Assembly: GCA_031213475.1 (NCBI GenBank)
Contig: JARUPZ010000017.1
Span: forward strand, 2,299,920 to 2,363,919
DNA length: 64,000 bases
From: Nereocystis luetkeana
Lineage: Eukaryota > Sar > Phaeophyceae > Laminariales > Laminariaceae
Direction of reading: 5' to 3'
Made by a program: the position numbers and the translations under genes. Under the pieces are notes generated by a model. It was not told the DNA's origin. It did no database searches and saw only the letters and a program-made list of their open reading frames with translations. Shown piece by piece: positions 10,107 to 21,335 of the stretch. Each line of letters starts with the position of its first letter. The stretch's first letter is position 1.

Positions 10107-10211
10107 ACGGGAGACCATAGTTAATAGGACCAAATATCGTTAGTAAAAATGTTCAAGTATATAGGTTTCTTATGTATACCATAGGTCCTATTAAGTAATG
10201 GTCCCCCGTAA
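10107..10211. mobile_element. MITE1
   Basis: Foldback copy ending TGGTCCCCCGTAA; the left end has decayed to ACGGGAGACCATAG. The centre AAATATCGTTAGTAAAAAT matches the family. Confidence 0.8.
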
Positions 10212-10274
10212 GGTTAACTTTTCCCACCGGGGGGTGTTTTGTCATCGGGAGTAAGTACTACCCCTGGTATTATA

Positions 10275-10401
10275 TTACGGGGGACCATATTAAATGGGAC
10301 CTATGTTACAGACAAAAACCTACCAGGTATATATTTCGCTATTCTTACTACCAGGGTATTAATAACAATATTTGGCCCTACTTACTCAGGTCCCCCACAG
10401 T
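10275..10401. mobile_element. MITE1, lengthened copy
   Basis: It starts TTACGGGGGACCAT after TA and ends GGTCCCCCACAGTA. Compared with 8821-8925 it contains CCAGGTA at 10323-10329 and a related TACCAGGGTA near 10349, which account for most of its extra length. Confidence 0.75.
10321..10329. other. TA-CCAGG-TA, putative excision footprint in MITE1
   Basis: The family reads AAAACCTATATGTTTCG and this copy reads AAAACCTA-CCAGGTA-TATATTTCG: a clean 7-bp insertion after TA. Confidence 0.6.
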
Positions 10402-10404
10402 ACT

Positions 10405-10870
10405 GCTGCACGTGCCAAGTGTGTGACACATCGCCTGTGGACGGGGGGGGGGGGGGACCACTGTTTTGTTTCTTCTATTATTCTTTTCTTTTTCGTTTGT
10501 TTGTTTGTTTGTTCGTTTGTTTGTTTGCTTGTTTGTTTTTTTTCTTCTCCTTTCTTTTTCGATTTGTCTTTGTTTCTGTTCTCTCTTTGATTATTTCCTT
10601 TCGATTCCCTATTTCATAGAATGTGTATGTCGTGTCTGTCGTTTTTATTATTGTAATAGTAGCTAGTATGATGACATGACATTGCATTGCCCACTGCTGT
10701 GCTTACTGCATACCAGGTACCTGGTACGTGGCAACGTAGTATCTCTGTGGCGTAGCTTTGTGACCACATAACTTGTATCTCTTCTAGGATGGAAGAATCG
10801 GCACGGACACTGTTTGTGCTGGATGTCGACGGGTAGAAAGAGCGGGTTAATGTGAAAACACACACACATA
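10405..10870 (+). mobile_element. LINE 3' end, 5'-truncated
   Basis: It runs from CACATCGCCTGTGGAC and a G run through a TTTG-rich tract to TTAATGTGAAAACAC and an AC tail. Two stacked 7-bp insertions lie at 10711-10726. Confidence 0.75.
10711..10726. other. Double TA-CCAGG-TA-CCTGG-TA
   Basis: Other LINE copies read ACTGCACACGTGG. Here two 7-bp units, CCAGGTA and CCTGGTA, are stacked in ACTGCATA...CGTGG. Deleting both leaves the family sequence with one substitution. Confidence 0.6.
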
Positions 10871-10874
10871 CCCG

Positions 10875-11262
10875 AATAGGGGCGTGGTAACGGCGGGAGG
10901 TGATGCGAATGCAATGGGTAATACTTTGTTTTTGGCACACGTGCTGCACCTACCCCGACCGCAGCGGGGCGATGACTACGCGGAGGCTGGCGCTGCTGCT
11001 TTCGGGAGACCTGGTGCGGCCGGTGCCCGAGGGCTTGGTGCTGCTGCTGCCGGGGGGGCTGGTCTCGCTCGTGGCTGGAGACGGCCCAGCCGACCGCGTC
11101 GGGGCAGTTGGCTTCTTCGCGGCCGCAGCTGCGTTTTGCCCACACGGTGACGGGGCCGCCCGCGCGGAAAAGGCTCTGCGCCTGTTCGATGCTGGCGTCG
11201 TTCTCCGTGATGTGTGGTGCCGAAATATATCTGCACCGCAGCAGAGTACTTTGTAGTGCGCC
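10875..11262. other. GC-rich block, no recognised gene
   Basis: Open in several frames on both strands because of high GC. The plus frame from 10971 gives a short Leu/Gly-rich protein, and the minus frames give Ala/Ser/Pro-rich low-complexity peptides. No domain, splice signal or family motif was recognised, so no coding strand is chosen. Confidence 0.3.
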
Positions 11263-11264
11263 CC

Positions 11265-11450
11265 CCCAGGGAGTAGAGTTGCACCCCGGCCTCGGCATTT
11301 GGAACCGGATACCCGACCGGGTGGACGGAACCGGAACCGGGTACCCGGGTTACCATACACTGCTGTTTGCCCTTTTAGCGTTGAGGGGCGGCGGGTAAGG
11401 CGGATACGGGTATCCAGGTATCCGGGTACCCGGGGTTTACCATACACTAT
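11265..11450. repeat. GGTACCCG-rich repeat
   Basis: Short direct repeats of ACCGGGTACCCGGG and TACCATACACT. AGAGTTGCACCCCG near 11275 is the complement of CGGGGTGCAACTCT near 12568, so this block and 12446-12600 are related in opposite orientation. Confidence 0.5.
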
Positions 11451-11838
11451 TTGCTCCCCGTGTAGCTTTTGAGCGGTGGCGTGCTGAGGCGAAAGGTGTG
11501 AAAGCATGACTTCTTTCGCCGCTCTCGATTGATGAAGGCAAGTAGGTACCCTCGTAGAGGGGTATTCTCTGTGGGATCGACTAGAGATGGGGATTTGAAA
11601 TAAAAGCATGGAACAGGGAACACATACTCCCAGGCCGATATCCGTCCAATTGTCAAAAACATCAAACATCCAATCAACCCCGTGCGCGAACCATGATGAA
11701 CATCAACAAACACCGAAAGGTTGGGACTTGGGACTTCTTGTGATCCGTCTACCTCCCGGTTCACGGTAAAGTAGGGCCGCTTACTTACGCCGGTAGGGGT
11801 ATCGTGTGTGTCGTGTTACGCGAAGGCAGGTATTAATG

Positions 11839-12318
11839 TTACGGGGGACTATAGTAATTATAGGACCAAATGTTGGTACTATAGTAAAAATAGCGAAACA
11901 TATAGGTTTTTGTCTGTACCGTATATCCAATGTAATGCCGGTCGCCCCGGTGGTTCAAGTGGTTAGCCTCGAATTCTGCTTGTGTTTGAGTCCTGGGTTC
12001 GAGCCCCAGGTGGGTTGGACCTTTGACTTTATTTGCAAAAATAAGGATAAAAAAAGATTCAGTTGTTGAGAGCGCCTTGCAGCGTGGGTAGGCACAATTC
12101 GATGCGAGTGGGCGAGGGAAGAAAAGGCTGAAATCTTCTCGCTGCGATAAAAAATGAAGGCACGTACCTGGTATACCGTAACTGGAAGGGGGTAGAAGAG
12201 CCTGCTATGTGACCCCGGATCTGAGTTACGAGTTGGAAGGAGAGAGAGAAGAAGATGTGCGAAGATAATGAATGGGATGAGCAAAAAACAAAACAAAAAA
12301 TAACATGGTCCCCCGTAA
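11839..12318. mobile_element. MITE1 split by a SINE
   Basis: The left part is 11839-11936 (TTACGGGGGACTATAG...) and the right end 12301-12318 (ATGGTCCCCCGTAA). A SINE fills the gap, so the MITE1 is older than the SINE. Confidence 0.75.
11937..12300 (+). mobile_element. tRNA-derived SINE, full length, inside MITE1
   Basis: Complete head GCCGGTCGCCCCGGTGG with A box TGGTTCAAGTGG and B box GGTTCGAGCCC, body, and an A-rich tail at 12282-12300. TACCTGGTA at 12165 adds 9 bp relative to other SINE copies. Confidence 0.85.
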
Positions 12319-12445
12319 TAGAGGTTTTCTCTATTCTCGGTCTGTATTCTGACGGGTAGAGGGGCAAGAGTCTAGGGGCACAGCCGCTGCAGTGTATGTC
12401 GTACAAATCAACGTATAACCCAGTCTTGGGGGCTCCGTATTGAAC

Positions 12446-12600
12446 ATTTGACGGGTACCCGGGTCCAGCGTAAAAATACCCGCGATTTCGTGAGGTGGAC
12501 AGGGACGATTCCGGTTCCGACGGTTCCGGGTAGCCGCTACTACCGGGTACCCAGTTCTCTGTCAGACGGGGTGCAACTCTACCCGGGAGTAATACTTTCG
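12446..12600. repeat. GGTACCCG-rich repeat, inverted relative
   Basis: Contains GACGGGTACCCGGGTCC, CTACCGGGTACCC and CGGGGTGCAACTCT, the reverse of the block at 11265-11450. From 12600 to 12850 nothing was recognised. Confidence 0.45.
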
Positions 12601-12856
12601 CGTTGTCAGGAAGGCGTATCGGCCCAGGGTGATGGTGGCTAGCGTACCCCGGTGATAAACACGTACATCTTTTATTTTTTTTGTTTTTTGGTATTTGTCG
12701 TCATCGGGGGTGGTCTCTAAGGGAAATGGGTGGTACCTTACGTCAGACACGGTACTCCTCGCACAGATGTAGCCTAGGTATGTTCTTAGAAGAGTTCGGA
12801 CGGCGTAATAGGAAAGCTCCCCTGTACATACATACATGCAGAGAGCATACTGACAT

Positions 12857-15541
12857 GTGTGCTTCGTCGACCTGCAGAGAGCGTACGACTCTGTCGACCG
12901 AGACCTGCTTGCTGCGTTTGTTCTTCACATTAAACCGTTCTTTCTACCTCTAGTCCCTCTGCAATGGAAAGAGGCAATGATCAAGGTCCTTCACAAAAAG
13001 AAGGATCGAACTGACTGCAACAACTACAGAGGGATTTCGCTTGTTGCCCACGCAGGCAAAGTGTTGTTGAAAATCGTCGCGTCCCGCCTCCGCAACTACT
13101 GCGAGACCGAGGAACTACTCCCTGAGGAACAGTGCGGCTTCCGCCCCGCACGATCAACGATTGGTATGTTGTTCGTCGTGCGCCGGCTGCAAGAGCTCGG
13201 ACGACAGAGGAAAATCCCCTTATACGTGTGCTTCGTCGACCTGCAGAACGCGTACGACTCTGTCGACCGAGAGCTGTTATGGAAGGTACTCACACGCTTT
13301 GTCGTACCAACCAAGATGCTGAGAATTATCCGTAATTTCCACGATGGCATGCGGGCTCGCGTGCGTACTGATGACGGCGAACACTCGGAATGGTTTGATG
13401 TCACGCAGGGGCTGCGGCAAGGCTGTGTACTGTCACCGTTACTGTTCAACATGTTCTTCGCTGCTGCGTTACACGTCGTACTAGTACGCTTCAGCCAAGA
13501 CGAAGCCATTGTAAGGGATTTGGTCCAACTCAGTGATGCTGGAGTAGTTCGAACAGGGAAGGAGGAGCCATTGGCGTGCGTGCGAAGGTCTGTATGGGGC
13601 ATGTTGTACGCCGATGATGCAAGAATTGTCTCGAAGTCGGCAGAAGGGCTCGCGAAAATGATGACAGTCATCGTGACTGTCTTCGAAGCAGCAGGCCTCA
13701 CGGTGTCGGAAAAGAAGACAGAGACAATGGTCCTACAAACACCAGACCAGACAACCCTCGCACCACCGCTCGTCATCGAAGCGGCAGGCCAGAGGTATAA
13801 GCAGATGACCCAGTACTTATACTTAAGCGGCGTTGTCCACGAAAACGCTGCGCTCTCGCTCGAAATCGACCGACGGATCCGCCTCATGCGAGCATGCCTC
13901 AAACGAATCGGCCCGGAGTTGTATGATAGGACGACCGCCCTCTTTAGCCTTAAAGTCCGAATGCTGAAGGCCGAGGTGATTGAGACCCTGCTGTACGGGT
14001 GTGTGTGACGTGGACCCTCAGAGCGGAACACTTTGCCAAGCTTCGAACGGCTCACCACCAAGTCCTGCTGCGAGTCATTGGCTTCCAGCGCCGACTTCAT
14101 ACTGACCATGCCACCCTCTCGTACGCGAAGGCCCTCAAGATAACGCGTTGCGAGAGCATCGAAACGACCATTCGTAAACGGCGGCTCTTCTTTGCGGGGG
14201 GCGTGGCACGGCAAAGCAAGGAGCGATTACCCAGTCGGGTAATGTTCGGGACGATAACTGGTGGGGAGAACCCGAGACCAGGCGGACAGTGTAAGACTTG
14301 GCATAGATGCATAGTCGAAGACCTTAGGGAGTTCCGAGCCACCGAAGGGTCAACGGAAGTTGCCCCCTTGGTGTTTGGAGTTGAGACCGCGTTGTGGTCC
14401 ACTGCAGCCAAAAAGGCGGGGAAGTGGTACCGGGGGATCCTTGAAGCAGCCGAACGGTTCATGGTGAGGTGGCACGAGGCTGAGGCTGAGATGAGTAGGC
14501 AGCGCCGCGCATCCGCCATGGATGGTATCCAAGGGAACGGGGGGGGAGGGGGCAACAACAGGAGAAGCGGCAGAAAGCCCGACCAAGGGAATGCGGAGAG
14601 GGGGGGGAACAGGAGGGGTAGAAGGGAAACGGTGGTGGACGAAAGTAGGAAGGAGATGGCAGACAGGGTAGCAAGGCACCGAGTCGACTAGGAAGTAGAA
14701 CATGACCATACTACTAGTGCTACCAACTGGTGCAGCTGGGTTGAACGTGGTCTTCCCTTGTCTTCTCTTTTTGTTTTGTTTTGTTTTTTTCTTGCGCTGA
14801 CTCTCCGTGATTTTCATTTGATTTTTTTCTCTTCCTTTTCTGATAGATAAGCTGTACTGAAGGAGCCGTGTGGCGTGGTTGGAAGATGAACCTGCTCTGC
14901 TCGTTTCGTATTGTCTGATGCCAAGGGGCTGGGCATAGTTGACGAACGCAGGGCGGAGACGGCAGTCTGGGTAGCAAGGTACCAGGCGGATTAGCAAGGA
15001 GAACCTGGCTATACTACCCGTACCACAAACTGCTGCCGCCACCTGGAAGGTGCTTTGGGCTTTGGTCTGCCTGTAATTTCCCCTTTGTTATTTTTCCTTG
15101 GTTCTTTGTCTTACCCTGTTTACAAGCGGTGTGGTGTTTTTGTTATTTCTTCTTTTTTCCAGCTCGGTATTTTTCAAGTGTTGGCCACCTCGCCTGCGGG
15201 GGGGGGGCACGACAGATTGTTTCTCTTAGATTTTGCTTTCATTTTTCTTCTTTTTCTTTTTCGATTTGTCTACCTTGTTTTTGTTTTCTCTTTGATTGTT
15301 TCTTTTCGTTTCACTATTTCATAGATTGCGTATGTCGTGCTTGTCGTATTTAGTATGATGACATGGCTTTGCATTGCCCACTGCAGTGCACACTGCACAC
15401 GTGGCAACGTAGTATCTCTGTGGCGTAGCTTTGTGACCACAGAACTTGTATCTCTTCTAGGATTGAAGAATCGGCACGTACACTGGTTGTGCTGGATGTC
15501 GACGGGTAGAAAGAACGGTTTAATGTGAAGAACACAGACAC
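12857..15541 (+). mobile_element. LINE copy c, longest copy, 5'-truncated
   Basis: It holds most of a reverse transcriptase, the ORF2 C-terminus and a complete 3' untranslated region ending TTTAATGTGAAGAACAC at about 15535. The head is scrambled: 12857-12916 encodes a displaced piece ([16 protein letters not shown]), then about 30 bp of antisense LINE 3' terminus (12917-12949), then the collinear element. The upstream half (endonuclease, ORF1) is absent. Confidence 0.85.
12950..14691 (+). pseudogene. LINE reverse transcriptase ORF2, two frames
   Basis: A non-LTR reverse transcriptase that would copy LINE RNA at a nicked target. Motifs in order: [16 protein letters not shown]; the catalytic strand [38 protein letters not shown] at 13607-13621 (the two catalytic Asp); [16 protein letters not shown]. 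It then runs to LLYGCV and a stop near 14008. The next frame, overlapping from 13999, continues TWTLRAEHF to RVARHRVD-stop at 14691, with a Gly-rich run near residue 180 of that frame. One extra TG in GGGTGTGTGTGACG separates the frames. The C-terminal layout resembles RTE/Jockey-type LINEs; I do not assign a clade. Inactive as it stands. Confidence 0.8.
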
Positions 15542-15542
15542 A

Positions 15543-15735
15543 CCTCTCGACATCCAGCACAACCACAGCAGTGTTCTTGCCAATTCTCTAATAAATAGTC
15601 AAGATACATCCTCCGTGGTCATAAAACTACGACACAGATACACTACTGTACCACTACGCATTGCAGGAAATTTGTTATGCAGAGAACAGAATAGACACTG
15701 CAATGGTATGCCATCGTACTGGGTTCCGGGTCATC
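15543..15735 (-). mobile_element. Diverged LINE 3' end
   Basis: Complement of the LINE terminus (TCTCGACATCCAGCACAACC, TCCGTGGTCATAAAACTACG) with many substitutions, placed tail to tail with copy c. Confidence 0.6.
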
Positions 15736-15739
15736 ACCC

Positions 15740-16345
15740 AAGCTCTGGCGTGCCAACCAAGCTGTTTAGAATTATCCGCAATTTCCAAAGAGGTGCATGC
15801 GGGTTCACGTGCGTGCGGATGGCAGCGCGCACTCGGAATGGTTTCCTGTCTCGCAGGGGCTGCGGCCAGTCTGCGTGCTATCACCGTTATTATTGCTGTG
15901 TTCACGGTGTTTCTCACCGCGATGCACGTCGTACTGGAACGCGTCAGCAAAGACGCAAGCACAATACTGATGTACCAGATTTGGTTTTACTAAACGATGT
16001 TGGAGTAGTCGGAGAAGAGGAGCAGAAGCTGTTGGCATGCGTGCGGAGGGCTGTATGGGGCATGCTGCACGCCGATGACGCAGGAATAGCCTCGAAATCG
16101 GCTGAAGGACTCGCTGAAGACATGACAGTCATCGTGACCATCACAGCAGGCCTCACGGTATTGGAAACGACGACAGAGACAATGCCGCCACGAAGACCGG
16201 ACCCACCAGACATCGTCACCCCACCGCTCGACTCGTCATCGACGCAGCAGGCCAGAGGTATAAACATACGGCCCTCAGAGCGGAACACTCCGCCAAGCTC
16301 CGAACAGCCCCACCACCAAGTCCCCCTGCGGACTATTCGGTTTTC
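15740..16345 (+). pseudogene. Diverged LINE reverse transcriptase fragment
   Basis: One frame gives GVPTKLFRIIRNF and later LLACVRRAVWGMLHADDAG and SAEGLAEDMTVIVT, matching copy c around the catalytic motif, here with HADDA in place of YADDA. The segment between is decayed. The match ends in the region encoding PSERNTPP. An older member or a sister subfamily. Confidence 0.7.
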
Positions 16346-16347
16346 AG

Positions 16348-16446
16348 TTCGCAGGATCATTTTGGTTCTCTGATACACCACATGGTTCTGGAGATACGGC
16401 TTGGTTCTCATTTTAGGCTTCGTTCCCATTTTTCCGATTTGTCTGT
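16348..16446. mobile_element. MITE4, one end only
   Basis: It matches the last 100 bp of the element at 21336-21724, from TTCGCAGGATCATTTTGG to TTCGTTCCCATTTTTCCG. Confidence 0.65.
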
Positions 16447-16454
16447 TAGCACCG

Positions 16455-17134
16455 ACCTCGTACCGACCGCACCAGTCTATATAGTATGCTGCTCGTACCA
16501 CAAGCTGCTCGTACCACAAGCTGGTGCCTGAATAGTGTATTTTGTGTTTCTTTTGCGTGTTCTAGTCCCCTCCCCCCGTCCCCCCCCCCCCCCCCCGAAT
16601 TCAGGAAATATATATAATTACGGTGTAATAGATCTTGTTCGAGTGCATGTTGTCTCCTCGGGACCAGAAAATGATATAATACCCCTTCCATTTTACGTTA
16701 CACCAGTTCTTCTTCAGCAGAACAATGTGGTTCCACAGCCACGGACTGACTGCCCCGCCACAGATTCCTCGTCCGGCGGAAGCGGGGAATCTCTCGTCGA
16801 GTCCGGTTCCGCCAAAAAGCCCGTCTCCCCTCTCCCCGACGCCCCACTCCGACAAACGCCAACGTATTTTTGGTCTCCACAGCACAGCGAAGCACCGAAG
16901 CCACGAGCACAGCCTCCCGGCACCGGAGCCCTCCGGCCCGCCCGCCGTCGCCGCCGCCCTCCCGAGGAAGACCTGTCTGTCCTCGAGACGAACGAGGAAG
17001 TACGCTCCCCGGCGACCACATCTTCTGCGGCCTCGGAGCGTGCTCAACCTGCCCCTTCTCTCGCGCCCGGACATCGTTTTGAGGCCTCTGGGGACTCGGG
17101 GCGTAGTATTTACTGCTGTCTTGCCTCTGCCATA
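16455..17134. other. GC-rich low-complexity block next to LINE sequence
   Basis: 16460-16530 keeps a LINE-like scrap with CTCGTACCACAAGCTG twice. 16535-17130 is open in several frames on both strands; the plus frames are Ser/Pro/Ala/Arg-rich without a recognisable domain. Codon position cannot be decided by eye, and no gene is called. Confidence 0.3.
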
Positions 17135-17472
17135 CCTTCTGCGGGGGGGGGGGGGGGGGGGGGCACGACGTTTTTTTTTCGTTTTTTTTTGCTTTCTTGT
17201 GAATTTGTTTTGTTTGGGTTCTTCAGGTGTTTGTCTCTCTCATAGATAGGATGTTGTATGTCGTGTGCTTCTTGTGCATCAAGTACGATGGCATGGCATT
17301 GTGTTGTCTATATACTCTGGTCACTGGCTAACAATGCCGTACGTTTGTGTGACTACGGAAGGTTGAGTCTCTCTAGGATTGAAGGATCGGTGCGGGCACC
17401 GGTTGTGCTGGATGTCTACGGGTGGGAAGGGTGGTTCAATGTGAAGAACACAAACATGCACAAGGAGTGAAA
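17135..17472 (+). mobile_element. Diverged LINE 3' end
   Basis: G run at about 17142-17163, then TTTCTTGTG, ATGTTGTATGTCGTG, GGATTGAAGGATCGGTGCGG and TTCAATGTGAAGAACAC, the order of the LINE 3' region with many substitutions. An old copy. Confidence 0.65.
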
Positions 17473-17689
17473 AATACGAAAAATACCCGATATAATCCTA
17501 AAACAGTACGTGTTCGTACACACGAGTAGTACTTCGTATGTGCATGTTACGCCGTAATATCGGTCCTCCCGCAAGAGAAACAGGGTACCAATGCTGTAGT
17601 AACCTAAAGAAAGTGTTGTCAATCAGGCGCGCGTTGTAGGCGTTTCGTCAACATATTATGCACATTCGGGAATATAGGACTTTAAGGCA

Positions 17690-18345
17690 TTTGCAACTCC
17701 AAGACCCGTTTTTCAAAGTTTTTACACTCTGGACAGATATATCATGATCTACTGTACTGTTGTAGATCTGTTCGATCTTTGTTGGGCACTACTGTATATA
17801 CCTACAACAGTGGATCAATCATATATTACCCAGCATAAAACACGTGCAGATCATACAGATCATACATATTTCACCCCCATGTGAAGGATCTAATTCATAC
17901 AGATCCCACCTAAGAACATATGTGTCATATATCTATTAATAGGTCATCATACAGATCCCATCCAGCCAAGTTTGTGTGTAAGAACCGGATCACACAATAA
18001 TATATCGCATGATCAGTAAAAAACTATACCTGGTATAATCTCCCACAGATCATCCATATCTCAATTATAAATTGACAAAACATGCACAGATCATCATGCA
18101 GATGATACAGGTCCCCCCCAAGCAAAGATATATGAGCTATCTACTAAGATCATTCAGTTCCCACCAAGGAAAACATATGTGTGTATGTGCAAGACCTAGT
18201 TCACTCAGATCCCAGCGGAAACAGAACGTTATCTAGACCTCTAAGACCATACAGATATCGCCTCCAAAAACATAATTGTGAGCGCAATAAGTGGATCATA
18301 CAGATCCCATTTTGCATAACGCGTGCCCAAGCAAGAGCTAGATAA
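17690..18345. repeat. AGATC-rich degenerate repeat
   Basis: CATACAGATC and variants (CAGATCATAC, ACAGATCCCA) recur every 40-90 bp among AT-rich spacers. Related scraps occur at 19260-19310, 20218-20240, 23640-23720 and 42290-42420. TACCTGGTA lies at 18027. No gene seen. From 18345 to 18900 several short frames are open, but nothing was recognised. Confidence 0.6.
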
Positions 18346-18899
18346 CACAGGCTGCACCCAGGCGAACGCAAACGTGTGTACCCAAGACATGAGGGAACAC
18401 ATACATGCACGGCAGGTCTCCGTGATGAAGCTCGCCCCATCTGTGAACTGATCGAGAAGATATGTCCTACCTCGTACCGGCAGATCGTAATATTATATAT
18501 GGGGGTGAAGTGTTGCCATCGCATGAAACATGGCGGAGGTACAGTACTGTGTGTAGCTTGCAAAGCCTTAACGAGAAATGGGCACCCTCCAGGAACACGG
18601 TCGTATCGACTCCACCATCCGCAGAAGAACCTGCCGTGCGTTCCGCTGCGGAGATCGTCTGCGGCCGCAGGGCCGCTAGACCTGCCGCCACCGACATCTG
18701 CCATGGTTTGCTTCCAACTCCATGTGACTGTGTGCCTGTGAAGGCATTGTGTGCACGGAAGCTTGGTCGGCTACCACCAAGGACTGCCGTCTCTTATGCG
18801 CAGCCCCGGCCCCGCATAGAGCACAACCAGTCCGAGTTCCAATCATGATGATACCGGTACCGGTATGATATATATACGCACCAGGTACCAAGTATTGAT

Positions 18900-19231
18900 A
18901 TACTGGTTCAAGTGGTTAACCTCGAATTCTACTTGTTTGAGTCATGGGTTCGAGCCCCAGGTGGGTTGGACCTTCGACTTTTTTTGCAAAAATACAAATA
19001 AAAAGGATTCAATTGTTGAGAGCGCCTTGCAGCGTGGGTAGGCACAATTCGATGCGAGTCGACGAGGGAAGAAAGGCTGAAATCTTCTCGCGATAATAAT
19101 GAAGGCACGTACCGTAGCGGGAAGGGGGTAGAAGAGCCTGCTATGTGACCCCGGACCTGAGTTACGAGTTGGAAGGAGAGAGACAAGAAGATGTGCGAAG
19201 ATAATGAATGGGATGAGCAAAAAAAAAAAAA
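18900..19231 (+). mobile_element. tRNA-derived SINE, near full length
   Basis: Head from TGGTTCAAGTGGTTAACC with B box GGTTCGAGCCC, body, then GGGATGAGC and a 14-base A tail. This is the cleanest copy in the window for defining the 3' end. Only the outermost head bases are missing. Confidence 0.85.
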
Positions 19232-19335
19232 CTGGTATATGGTAATCATCCGCCGGCGAATATCAGATAGATCATGCAGACCTTCAAGATCCCACTCAGG
19301 TAAACATCCGCGAGATATCCAGGGCTCTTAGGGGG

Positions 19336-20110
19336 TCAGGAGGTATTCAAAATTATCACGCGGGTCGGGCCGGGTCAAGAACTTCTCAAATCTCGCTGGT
19401 TGGGTCCGGTTGGGTCAAAACATGTCCTAATCTCACGAGTCGGGTCTAGTCGGGTGAACAGCTATTCAAATCTTACGGGTCGGGTGGGGTCGGGTCGGGT
19501 CGGGTCAGGTCAAGAGGCGATAAAAAGCTTAAGGACCGGGTCAGGACATGACCCGCGAGAAAGGGCCACTCGCGGGTCGGGACAACATGACCTGCGGGTT
19601 GCGTTCAGCGGGACCTGGGGGTCGAACCCCGCGGATTCGACACTTCGAAAACATCCCGCTTTCGGCCGGAATGTTTCTTGGACCAACACTGAATAGTACT
19701 CCTTCGCTATCACAATAAATATAAAATCCGCATAATAAAGATACATTCGTGAGTCGCTATCATAATAAATGTAAAATCCGCATCAAGATATATTCGTTCG
19801 TCCGCATCCATCCGCATCTACTATAGCCAGGCCACAGATCACCAACCGTGGGGTACAAAATTGATCAAATCGAATTTCTTTTTTGACGCGTCGAACCACA
19901 GGCCGGATGCGCGGGTCGAACCCCCGGGTCGAGAGAAATAGTCTCGCGGGTTGGTGACCCGACCTGTGACTAACCCGTATCTCTCACGGGTCGATCGGAA
20001 TCTGGCGGGTCGGGTCAGGAGGTTTTTAAATATCACGGGTCGAGCCGGGTCGGGTCGGTCCACAGGAGGTTTTCAAAACGTCGCGGGTCAGGTCGAGTCA
20101 GGTCAAGATA
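19336..20110. repeat. GGGTC-rich repeat block
   Basis: Pentamer-based repeats (GGGTCGGGTC, CGGGTCGGGCCGGG) at 19340-19640 and 19890-20110 around an AT-rich centre, which itself has a short direct repeat (AATAAATRTAAAATCCGC at about 19712 and 19767). Related blocks lie at 43135-43330 and 50738-50885. Confidence 0.65.
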
Positions 20111-20857
20111 TCTAAACAAAATTCCACCCGTGAGCTTTGGCTTGACCAGCCAAAACCCCTGAAAATATGTACATAATAAAATTGCCATTGAAGGAAAAAC
20201 ATGTGTCAAACAACTGCGCTAGATCCTACAGATCCCACATCGAGGAATAATAGCGTTTTTTGTTAAGATCAAACAACGCACAAGGGTCAACGAACACCAG
20301 AGGGCAATCAACGAGGCGAGTGACGGCCCGCATCCTCCCCGGGGCGCCGCGGGCAGCGACCGGTTGTTTCTGCCGGACCGCCGAAGAGGCTATTGCTCTT
20401 GGGATGTCTTAGGTGGCTGGCGCAACCCCGAAGCCCCACGCAGGCAGCAGCGACGGGGTGCATCGATTGAACGAAGTCGTGGCCTGGTCGTCGGTGCTCG
20501 TATGTTTTGCCAGCAAGGATGAAAAACTGGGTTTGCGACGGCTTTGTATTTTTTTGAGCCGCCCGGATGGTCTATACTCTGTGCTAGGGGCCGTCGGGCC
20601 TCGCGCTGCGTCTGCTCCGGAAACCCTGCCTCTCGGGAATGGTGGATCTCACCTGTCTGTGAAGCAGTCGACGACAAGGGTCAAGTTTTCGTGGCTTGCT
20701 TCGGTTTCAGGAATATATATGCCACGTCGAGTTGGACAAACTCCCCGATTGGAATAGCCCGAAGAGCAAACGAAGTCCAAAGAGACGTCTTGTCTAATTC
20801 GCTTTTTTCGTTATTATATTCGAATCAAACATCAAAATTTATGTGCCTGATGATGGA
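20111..20857. other. No gene recognised
   Basis: Moderately GC-rich from 20280 to 20700 with short open frames on both strands, but no domain, repeat or convincing splice pattern was recognised. Confidence 0.3.
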
Positions 20858-21085
20858 TGATTCACTTTTCGACCGATCAGATGCAAATCAGATCAAACGA
20901 CGCAAACGACTGTGGCGGAGTATCATATATATATATGTTTCGTTTTTTTTTCGTTTTATTCGAATCAAATAAATGCCAAAAAGCCGCCTTGGTGATTCAC
21001 TTCTCAACCAATCGGATGCAAATCAAATCAAACGAAAAAACGATTGGCGGAGTATCATCATATATATATGTTTTCTCGTTAGATG
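20858..21085. repeat. 135-bp tandem duplication
   Basis: TTCACTTTTCGACCGATCAG near 20861 recurs as TTCACTTCTCAACCAATCGG near 20996, each followed by ATGCAAATCA, TGGCGGAGTATCAT and a TA run. About 80% alike by eye. Confidence 0.65.
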
Positions 21086-21335
21086 GGCCCTTATCGTTCG
21101 CTGATGATGCGGCAGTTCAAAAAAACGTGGTCTCCCGGCGATTCGGAATAATAATAGTACCCCATCAACGGCAGTGCCGTACGAAGCGATTCTGAAAACA
21201 ATACTTTCGGCAATCCCGCGCGCTTATATTTACAGCGACCCCTTGAAACGCCTTCCACGGTCATTCGGTGCTCAGGTGCGTCTGGACGCATACCACGGCA
21301 GATGTGCGCCCGTTTTGTTTCCGAGGTTACCCAGA

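Noticed and set aside
11000-11260. A small Leu/Gly-rich secreted or membrane protein on the plus strand
   Set aside because: High GC leaves several frames open on both strands and no frame has a recognisable domain.
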